A DNA stretch of 40,060 bases from Maribacter sp. (lineage in GTDB: Bacteria; Bacteroidota; Bacteroidia; Flavobacteriales; Flavobacteriaceae), in the NCBI GenBank assembly GCA_020629285.1, contig JAHDDP010000028.1, positions 1 through 40,060 of the forward strand, read 5' to 3'. Of the stretch, positions 34,483-40,060 are shown one piece after another (position 1 is the stretch's first letter; every line of letters starts with the position of its first letter). The translations under genes were made by a program, and so were the position numbers. Below the pieces are notes generated by a model. The model ran no database searches. It had not been told where the DNA came from and saw only the letters and a program-made list of their open reading frames with translations.

Positions 34483-34490
34483 ATGTTTGC
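34483..34490 (+). promoter_or_regulatory. -7-like box CATGTTTG ahead of the kinase gene
   Basis: Matches TAnnTTTG at all but the first base; it would give a leader of about 86 bases. No convincing -33 box is present, as expected for an activator-dependent promoter. The rest of 34287-34582 is A/T-rich with no gene; a palindromic CTAATTTT-AAAATTAG-like sequence lies at 34540-34556. Confidence 0.45.
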
Positions 34491-34582
34491 TTTTAACTAG
34501 GACATTTTCAGAAAGAACTATACTTCTAAAAGGAAATCCCTAATTTTAAAAATTAGAAAGCAATCAATTTAAGCTTACAAAC

Positions 34583-35905
34583 ATGAGTAGTTTTTTAAAG
34601 GTAGTAAGGACAGCAATAATCATAGCCTTGGTTATGGAACTAGTTCGGTTGCTTCTATCTGATTGGGAAAGCATAACATTATATAGCGAATTACAATTTA
34701 CTGGTATAGCCTTGCTATATTCTTTTATGCTATCTATGGTTAATATGTATTTCAGCGACTATATCTCTCAAAAATATACATGGGAGAATGAAACGCAAAA
34801 ACGGTTATGGTACGGTGCCGCTGGCTCTATTGTACTTACTGTATTGGCGTTTGGTGCTGTACGCGCGTTTACTGAAATCTATATATTTGGTAAAAGTTTT
34901 GAACAGTACGTAGCCGGGGAAAGGATACAATACTATTTCTATGCGCTGTTGGTTACCCTAGTAGTTTCATTGTTTTTACACGCTTTCTACTTCTATAAAG
35001 CCTTACAAGATACCAAGGTAAAAGAACAAAAAATTATTGCAGGTTCAGCATCTGCAAAGTTCGATGCTTTAAAGAATCAGTTAGACCCTCACTTCCTTTT
35101 TAATAGCTTAAATGTATTGACCAGCCTTATAGAAGAAGATCCTATGCAGGCGCAAAAATTTACGACTTCGCTTTCAAAAGTATATAGGTATGTGTTGGAG
35201 CAGAAGAGCAAAAATCTTATTTCTGTTGACGAAGAACTAAAGTTTGCAAGAACTTATGTGCGACTTCTAAAAATGCGTTTTGAAGATAGTATCGTATTTG
35301 AAATTCCTGATGAGGCACTGGATCCTGAGGCTAAAATAGTACCATTATCCCTACAGTTGTTATTAGAGAATGCGGTAAAGCATAATGTGGTAACCTCTTC
35401 AAAACCACTTCATATTAGAATATATGAAGAAGACGGGTACTTATATGTGGTCAACAATTTACAAGAAAAACAAGTAGTTAAAAAGAGTAGTGGTGTGGGG
35501 CTGCAGAACATTCGTCAGCGTTATGCCATTCTTACCAAAAAGGAAATGCAGATTTTTAAGACCGCTAAAGAGTTTAAGGTGCGTTTACCTATGCTGACAA
35601 ATGCAATTTCTTTTCGAGAAACACAAGATTCCCATATAAGCGCCAAGCGCTATGAGAAAGCAAAAGAAAGGGTAGAACTCATTAAAGGATTCTATGGTAA
35701 CCTTACTTCTTATTGTATTGTTATACCTTTTCTTGCCTATATAAACTTTAAGACGACCAGTTTTGTTTGGGTTATTTTCCCTGCTATGGGTTGGGGTATT
35801 GGTTTAATAGCCCATGGTTTAAAAGCATATGGTTATAATCCGTTGTTTGGTAAAGGCTGGGAAGAAAGAAAAATAAAACAGTATATGGAAGATGATAGAT
35901 TCTGA
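34583..35905 (+). CDS. LytS-type sensor histidine kinase with C-terminal 2TM domain
   Basis: A 440-residue membrane kinase. Four membrane helices (about 8-25, 38-57, 76-95, 117-138) are followed by a His_kinase domain with phospho-acceptor His170 (LDPHFLFNSLN), N-box LLLENAVKHN (259-268) and a glycine box GVGLQNIRQRY (304-314). From about residue 354 to 437 comes a 2TM domain (YEKAKERVELIKGFYGN ... WEERKIKQYM), adding two more helices. Fusion of the kinase to a 2TM domain is unusual and is echoed by four separate 2TM genes downstream. The partner is the LytTR regulator at 37849. Signal unknown. The FMN-barrel gene begins 22 bp downstream. Confidence 0.92.
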   Translation: MSSFLKVVRTAIIIALVMELVRLLLSDWESITLYSELQFTGIALLYSFMLSMVNMYFSDYISQKYTWENETQKRLWYGAAGSIVLTVLAFGAVRAFTEIYIFGKSFEQYVAGERIQYYFYALLVTLVVSLFLHAFYFYKALQDTKVKEQKIIAGSASAKFDALKNQLDPHFLFNSLNVLTSLIEEDPMQAQKFTTSLSKVYRYVLEQKSKNLISVDEELKFARTYVRLLKMRFEDSIVFEIPDEALDPEAKIVPLSLQLLLENAVKHNVVTSSKPLHIRIYEEDGYLYVVNNLQEKQVVKKSSGVGLQNIRQRYAILTKKEMQIFKTAKEFKVRLPMLTNAISFRETQDSHISAKRYEKAKERVELIKGFYGNLTSYCIVIPFLAYINFKTTSFVWVIFPAMGWGIGLIAHGLKAYGYNPLFGKGWEERKIKQYMEDDRF

Positions 35906-35927
35906 ATGAATTTTAAACGGAAACACT

Positions 35928-36380
35928 ATGAAGCTAACAAAAAAGATAAAAGCAGCTATAAGCGATAGTGTATTATGCTGGTTGGCAACCTCTTCTGCCG
36001 ATAACATACCTAATGTGTCACCCAAAGAAATATTCAGTTGCTTTGGAGATAACATGATTATAGTAGCAAATATAGCATCACCACAAACAGTAAAAAATAT
36101 TCAACAAAATAAACACATTTGTATCAGCTTTATAGATATTTTAAAGCAGAAAGGCTTTCAATTGAAAGGAGAGGCTGAAATTATTACAGCAGCTAGTAAA
36201 GAGTACGCTAAGATGGAAAATGTATTGTTGGTGCTAACAGAAGGCAAATTCCCCTTTGGTTCAATAACCAAGATTAGTATTACCAGTGCTAAGCCTATAA
36301 TTGCTCCTAAATACATACTATTCCCCGAAACTACAGAAGAGGACCAGATTGCCAGCGCAAAGAAAAACTACGGATTTTAA
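35928..36380 (+). CDS. Pyridoxamine 5'-phosphate oxidase-like (FMN split-barrel) protein
   Basis: A 150-residue flavin-binding split-barrel protein. Visible features: LCWLATSSADNIPNVSPKEIFS (first strands with the flavin-contacting loop), DNMIIVANIASPQTVKNIQQNKHICISFID and GFQLKGEAEII. The family includes PNP oxidases, flavin reductases and F420 enzymes; it is too short for full PdxH. It lies 22 bp after the kinase gene and before the 2TM genes on the same strand, so it is probably expressed with the kinase. Whether it takes part in the signalling, for example in redox or flavin sensing, is speculation. Confidence 0.85.
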   Translation: MKLTKKIKAAISDSVLCWLATSSADNIPNVSPKEIFSCFGDNMIIVANIASPQTVKNIQQNKHICISFIDILKQKGFQLKGEAEIITAASKEYAKMENVLLVLTEGKFPFGSITKISITSAKPIIAPKYILFPETTEEDQIASAKKNYGF

Positions 36381-36411
36381 GGTCTCTCAATAGTCTAAGA
36401 ACATGCTTTCT

Positions 36412-36441
36412 ACAATTCAGTCGTAAAAAATTACAACTGGG
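36412..36441 (+). promoter_or_regulatory. Second candidate LytTR-binding site, ahead of the small 2TM genes
   Basis: ACAATTCAG (36412-36420) and ACAACTGGG (36433-36441) have a 12-bp spacer and a 21-bp period. The first half-site is identical to the downstream half-site at 34441. An overlapping inverted repeat CAGTCGTAA-AAAA-TTACAACTG lies at 36418-36439 (one mismatch). It starts 63 bp before a -7-like box, as at the kinase promoter. Confidence 0.58.
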
Positions 36442-36474
36442 TATTTCATTTTTTCAAAACCTGTACGATCTGCC

Positions 36475-36482
36475 GAAATTTG
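36475..36482 (+). promoter_or_regulatory. -7-like box GAAATTTG ahead of the small 2TM genes
   Basis: Matches TAnnTTTG except at the first base and lies 41 bp before the ATG at 36524. A weak TTTTC replaces the -33 TTTG, 19 bp upstream. Confidence 0.42.
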
Positions 36483-36523
36483 AAGTATAGAAATAAATTA
36501 GAAATCACTAAAACTTTAAAAAG

Positions 36524-36805
36524 ATGGAATCAAACTTCACAACAGACAGCAATTATAAGTATGAAAAGGCAAAAGAAAAAGTACAAGCTATAAAAGGCTT
36601 TTACGGTAATTTATTGGCCTACTGTATCGTCATACCATTTTTAGCATATATCAATTATAATACAACAAGTTTTCTTTGGTTCATTTTTCCGACACTTGGT
36701 TGGGGGTTTGGTCTATTAATGAACGGACTTTATGCCTTTGACTATAACCCATTATTCGGTAAGAATTGGGAAGAAAGAAAGATCAAAGAATTCATGCAAG
36801 AATAA
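36524..36805 (+). CDS. 2TM domain protein 1 (93 aa)
   Basis: A stand-alone 2TM-domain membrane protein: a charged amphipathic N-terminus (YEKAKEKVQAIKGFYGN), two hydrophobic helices (about 31-47 and 52-69) joined by a short loop with NTTSF, and a cytoplasmic C-terminal WEERKIKEFM tail. By eye, about 58 of 81 aligned residues are identical to the C-terminal domain of the kinase at 34583, the closest pair in the cluster. It is the first gene after the second candidate LytTR site. The function of 2TM domains is unknown. Confidence 0.88.
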   Translation: MESNFTTDSNYKYEKAKEKVQAIKGFYGNLLAYCIVIPFLAYINYNTTSFLWFIFPTLGWGFGLLMNGLYAFDYNPLFGKNWEERKIKEFMQE

Positions 36806-36826
36806 TAACCTAAAAGACTAAAGATC

Positions 36827-37117
36827 ATGGAAAACACAAAATATACAAGAGCAAAAGCAAGAGTTGAAAAAATTAGAAAATTTTATAGAAAAGTAGCGTC
36901 GGCTATCGTAACCATTATAATTGTAGCGACAATCAATTATTATTTTAATGAATGGAGGAATGCCTGGTTTCTTTGGGTAGTATTCGGTTTAAGTATTAGC
37001 TTATTTTTTAAAGCAAATAAAATCTTTAACTTGAATCCGTTTACGGGCAGAGACTGGGAAGAAAGAAAATTACAAGAGTTTTTACAACAAGAGGAAAATA
37101 CAAGAAGATGGAGCTAA
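36827..37117 (+). CDS. 2TM domain protein 2 (96 aa)
   Basis: A second small 2TM protein, more divergent: TRAKARVEKIRKFYRK at the N-terminus, two hydrophobic helices (about 23-40 and 47-62), then NLNPFTGRDWEERKLQEFL and a charged tail. It starts 21 bp after gene 1 and its last codons overlap the start of gene 3 (ATG inside the end of this gene), implying translational coupling. No other domain is visible. Confidence 0.86.
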   Translation: MENTKYTRAKARVEKIRKFYRKVASAIVTIIIVATINYYFNEWRNAWFLWVVFGLSISLFFKANKIFNLNPFTGRDWEERKLQEFLQQEENTRRWS

Positions 37118-37446
37118 ACGAATTTGAACAATCGGATAAATTACTAAGAGCCCAAAAGAAGGTAAAAGAGATAAAGGGGTTTTATATTCACTTACTTGTT
37201 TACGTACTTGTAAACCTGTTTATTATGACAATTACCATTATGGGGATTATGTCTGGCGGAGCTTCGTTCACAGAGGCTTTATTTAACATCGGTACTTTAA
37301 CAACTCCGTTTTTTTGGGGAATAGGTTTGGCATTTCATGCCGCTAGAGTATTTGGATATAGTCCTTTCTTTAGCAAAGATTGGGAGCAGCGCCAGATCAA
37401 TAAATATGTAGAGCAAGATAAACGAGATGCTGAAAAATATAGATAA
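37108..37446 (+). CDS. 2TM domain protein 3 (112 aa)
   Basis: A third 2TM protein: LLRAQKKVKEIKGFYIHLL, then two membrane helices (about 31-48 and 67-82) with a longer loop between them than in proteins 1 and 2, then FGYSPFFSKDWEQRQINKYV. The usual WEERK motif is altered to WEQRQ. The ATG at 37108 lies ten bases before the end of the preceding gene, so translation is probably coupled. Confidence 0.86.
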   Translation: MELNEFEQSDKLLRAQKKVKEIKGFYIHLLVYVLVNLFIMTITIMGIMSGGASFTEALFNIGTLTTPFFWGIGLAFHAARVFGYSPFFSKDWEQRQINKYVEQDKRDAEKYR

Positions 37447-37447
37447 A

Positions 37448-37813
37448 ATGAAAACTGAACGAGCAAACGATTATCTTTCTAATGGCGAGGACAGTAGTTT
37501 CTCTAAGTATGAAAGAGCAAAAGAGAAAGTGGCAAGTATAAAGCGCTTCTATAATCACATATTGGTTTTTCTGATCATAAATATTATGTTGTACGTCTTA
37601 AGACATAAGTTCGTTTTCATTTTGGTAAGTAAAGAAGCATTCGGTAATCCTGAGTTTTTAGAGTGGATAAACTGGAATGTCTACGGTACCTCCATTGTTT
37701 GGGGAATAATACTGGCTATTCATGGAATTGTTGTTTATGGCAATATTTCAGGGTACATGAAGAGGTGGGAAGAACGTAAAATTCAGAAATACATCAATTC
37801 ATATAACGATTAA
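37448..37813 (+). CDS. 2TM domain protein 4 (121 aa)
   Basis: The fourth small 2TM protein, with a longer hydrophilic N-terminus (about 18 residues) before YERAKEKVASIKRFYNHIL, then two helices (about 35-52 and 78-96) separated by an extended loop, and WEERKIQKYI at the C-terminus. I start at the ATG at 37448, one base after the stop of gene 3; an in-frame ATG at 37427 would overlap it. It is followed 35 bp later by the LytTR response regulator gene. Confidence 0.85.
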   Translation: MKTERANDYLSNGEDSSFSKYERAKEKVASIKRFYNHILVFLIINIMLYVLRHKFVFILVSKEAFGNPEFLEWINWNVYGTSIVWGIILAIHGIVVYGNISGYMKRWEERKIQKYINSYND

Positions 37814-37848
37814 AGCATATAAATCTAATCAAACCATAAAACCAGACC

Positions 37849-38613
37849 ATGAAGACCATTATAATTGAAGATGAAAAACCGGCAGCACGCAGGTTGGGTA
37901 GAATGTTAGATAGTTTAGATTTGACCGTTTCTACAATGCTACATTCTGTAGAGGAAGCAATAGATTGGTTTCAGACCAATGAACACCCAGATTTAATCTT
38001 CTTGGATATTCAATTATCGGACGGACTCTCATTCGAGATCTTCGATGTTACAGAAGTACACAGTGCTATCATCTTTACTACCGCTTTTGATGAGTACGCC
38101 CTTAAAGCATTTAAATTGAATAGTATAGACTATTTATTGAAACCTATTGATGATGAAGATCTAGAGCAGGCGGTCAATAAATATAGAAAGCTGTTTAAGT
38201 CTGCAAATGAGCCAAGTAAAATCGCTTTAGATTTTGAAGATATCAAGAAATTATTGGTTAACCCATTAGAGCGCGAGTATAAAAAGCGATTTACGGCGAA
38301 GGTAGGTCAGCATTTAAAAATTATAAATGCAGAAGATGTAGAATGTTTTTATAGTGAAAACAAAGGTACATATGCGGCTACTAAAGATGGTCGCAATTAT
38401 TTATTGGATACTACTTTAGAACAGCTAGAAGAGGAACTAAAACCACAGATGTTCTTTAGGGTCAGTAGAAAGTTCTTTGTGAATATAAATCACATTAAGG
38501 ATATTGTATCTTACACCAATTCTAGATTACAGATCAAGCTAAAGAACAATCCTGATCATGAAATTATAGTGAGTAGAGAAAAGGTGAAAGACTTTAAGCT
38601 TTGGTTAGAGTAG
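37849..38613 (+). CDS. LytTR-family response regulator
   Basis: A 254-residue response regulator. The receiver domain (1-120) has acidic pocket Glu7-Asp8, phospho-acceptor Asp53 (FLDIQL), Thr77-Thr78 (FTTAF) and Lys98 (LLKPID). The C-terminal LytTR DNA-binding domain (about 145-254) has FTAKVGQHLKIINAEDVECF, ENKGTYAATKDGRNYLLDTTLEQLEE (one run of the family pattern) and FRVSRKFFVNINHI. It is the natural partner of the LytS-type kinase at 34583, last gene of the cluster. I propose that it binds the two direct-repeat sites at 34420 and 36412. Confidence 0.93.
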   Translation: MKTIIIEDEKPAARRLGRMLDSLDLTVSTMLHSVEEAIDWFQTNEHPDLIFLDIQLSDGLSFEIFDVTEVHSAIIFTTAFDEYALKAFKLNSIDYLLKPIDDEDLEQAVNKYRKLFKSANEPSKIALDFEDIKKLLVNPLEREYKKRFTAKVGQHLKIINAEDVECFYSENKGTYAATKDGRNYLLDTTLEQLEEELKPQMFFRVSRKFFVNINHIKDIVSYTNSRLQIKLKNNPDHEIIVSREKVKDFKLWLE

Positions 38614-38637
38614 AATAATTAATATTCTGATAGTAAG

Positions 38638-39843
38638 TTATTTACGATATAAATCTTCTTCCTCGTCAATTCTATTTTCATCAAATGCCGATGGTAATAG
38701 CTTGGGTATCAGCTTAATGAATATTGGCAGTAAAATAGCTCCGCCAGGTAGTATGAATATAGCCAAAGACGGAATACTTTTAAAAATATCTAAAAGTTGA
38801 TTCTGTACTTTTTTCTTTTCTTCATTACTTAAATCCCTAACTGTAGATTTTGACAGCAGGGCAACTAACTCTGCACTTTGCGAAAGCTCCTTAAGCAGGC
38901 GTTTGCTATTTCGTAGAATCAACTTCTTTACGATTTTACCCATACTGTCGTAAAACTGTTGTGCTAGGTTCTTTTCCTTTAAATAGGGTATGACATCAAA
39001 ATTGAGTTTAAAGAACTCGGTAACATCGGTAATTGATGTTGAGATAATGGTTCTATCGAATCCTAAGTCTTTTCCTATTCCGAAGATAAATTCAGATTCG
39101 GTATAATCTAAAGAATGATCTTCCCAAACCGTAAGGCAAGCTATGTCAAGCAAGTATTTATTTTCCCAGTTATCCTTATTATCAAGCAATCTTTTACGGT
39201 AAGAACCATCAAAACTACTCTCTGCACAATTAATATAGGTTAACGAAGAGGCTAATAGTTGAGAAAGCTTATTATCTTTTCTGTCTTGCTCTTTAGAGCT
39301 TAAGGCATCAAATGTAATGTTGATGGCTAGGTATTCTATCTCTTCAGCTTTCTTCTTTAAATCAATAGATTCATTTAAAAAAAGCTTAAAAAGCAGTACA
39401 TCAATAAATAAAAGAGAATTGGTAATAAGACTATTGAAAGTTTTACTGATAATATTGTCTTCAATATAAATTCTTGAGGTCATCAGCTTTTCAAGCTTTG
39501 CAGAAGTTTTGTTTCCGGTAAACCACTTGTCAAAAAAACCTGCACGGCTAATATTCAGTATTTCGTAAAATTGAAATACCTCTTCTATAAAAGTGCTGTA
39601 GTCGTTACCACCCATAATTCTATAGGTGAAATACAGTGCGTGTAATAAATTGATTTTCGCTTTTTCGTCTTCAGATAGGGTATACTCCAATTCAATGAAC
39701 CCTGGTATACTAGAATTTAGCCCATAAACAAATCCGCTTTTTTTAAGCGTAGCGTATAACACTTCAAAAGTTGGAAATTCGTCTTGGTGTTTTTGAACAA
39801 CCGAACCATATTTCTCGATCCAACCAGAGGAAGACGGATTCAT
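38638..39843 (-). CDS. LETM1-related protein (biofilm-associated family)
   Basis: A 401-residue protein of a Bacteroidota family annotated as LETM1-related biofilm-associated. The first about 310 residues are largely helical without a named domain. The C-terminal part (about 325-385) has the LETM1-like arrangement: a charged helix LSNEEKKKVQNQLLDIFKSI followed by a membrane segment with two prolines (SLAIFILPGGAILLPIFIKL) and LIPKLLP. Mitochondrial LETM1 is involved in cation/proton exchange; the bacterial function is unknown. It is convergent with the LytTR regulator gene, 24 bp apart. Confidence 0.82.
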   Translation of the reverse strand: MNPSSSGWIEKYGSVVQKHQDEFPTFEVLYATLKKSGFVYGLNSSIPGFIELEYTLSEDEKAKINLLHALYFTYRIMGGNDYSTFIEEVFQFYEILNISRAGFFDKWFTGNKTSAKLEKLMTSRIYIEDNIISKTFNSLITNSLLFIDVLLFKLFLNESIDLKKKAEEIEYLAINITFDALSSKEQDRKDNKLSQLLASSLTYINCAESSFDGSYRKRLLDNKDNWENKYLLDIACLTVWEDHSLDYTESEFIFGIGKDLGFDRTIISTSITDVTEFFKLNFDVIPYLKEKNLAQQFYDSMGKIVKKLILRNSKRLLKELSQSAELVALLSKSTVRDLSNEEKKKVQNQLLDIFKSIPSLAIFILPGGAILLPIFIKLIPKLLPSAFDENRIDEEEDLYRK

Positions 39844-40045
39844 ATCTTAATGATTTAACACTGCAAAGTTAGCTATTTATTAGTTCACGTTTATTTACAA
39901 ATAGTTACATAATAGGGTATACCAAGGTTTTTTTATAATTCTAAGGGCATAGCTAAAAATAAAAAATTAATATTTTTTTAAAAAAAATGAACCTTCCGTT
40001 TTTAACTCCGTAAGTAAGGGTGATTCTAATCTAAAAAAAGAGATA

Positions 40046-40060
40046 ATGAAAAAATCAAAA
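40046..40060 (+). CDS. Possible gene start cut by the window end
   Basis: An ATG at 40046 begins MKKSK and continues beyond the window. It follows a divergent region of about 200 bp from the LETM1-related gene and an AAAAAAGAGAT leader. Only five codons are visible, so nothing can be said about the product. Confidence 0.35.

Overview
The window comes from the chromosome of a member of the Bacteroidota, most likely a marine Flavobacteriaceae (Maribacter/Zobellia-like). The reasons are the low GC content, S9 peptidases, Bacteroidota-type lipoproteins, a LETM1-related protein, 2TM-domain proteins, and A/T-rich intergenic short-period repeats. Promoter-like boxes resemble the Bacteroidota TAnnTTTG -7 element. 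The genus is inference. I saw no rRNA, tRNA, CRISPR, prophage or transposase.

Layout. 1-200: heptanucleotide tandem repeat. 0.2-15.7 kb: mostly housekeeping and stress genes. These are a DUF2461 protein, NudK, a divergent MsrA, a PBP4-type carboxypeptidase, an OxyR with both redox cysteines, DUF2141, DoxX, CIA30 and PaiB-like proteins, an alpha/beta hydrolase, an M23 lipoprotein, an S9 peptidase, a glyoxalase-fold protein, an SDR, an S51 peptidase and RhlE. A MITE-like inverted repeat lies at 13.4-13.6 kb. 15.7-17.3 kb: a tandemly duplicated unit of about 656 bp carries two almost identical genes for a 78-residue secreted protein, plus a third copy that lacks the gene. 17.3-25.7 kb: an FAD oxidoreductase, a PLP decarboxylase interrupted by one in-frame TAG beside a divergent MocR regulator, AlkB, a cation/proton antiporter and small unknown genes. 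25.8-32.7 kb: an ArsR regulator, a luciferase-like monooxygenase, a nitrilase, a four-gene envelope operon and a cyclophilin lipoprotein. 32.9-34.3 kb: small accessory genes, one (NTF2/SnoaL-like) with a single-base frameshift. 34.4-38.6 kb: the most interesting locus (below). 38.6-39.8 kb: LETM1-related protein.

The 34.4-38.6 kb locus encodes a LytS-type histidine kinase with a C-terminal 2TM domain, an FMN split-barrel protein, four small stand-alone 2TM-domain proteins and a LytTR response regulator. Upstream of the kinase and upstream of the first small 2TM gene I find direct repeats of the LytTR type (9-bp half-sites, 12-bp spacer, 21-bp period). In both places they start exactly 63 bp before a -7-like box. 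This suggests a self-regulated two-component system whose main products are five related 2TM membrane modules. The function of 2TM domains is not known, so this is the best candidate for an undescribed system here.

Genes probably working together: rhlE with the S51 peptidase gene; the antiporter with the small secreted protein that starts one base after it; the hydrolase, PIG-L, TPR and propeller genes (28.2-32.0 kb); and the 2TM/LytTR cluster. All assignments were made by reading the sequence; no database search was run.
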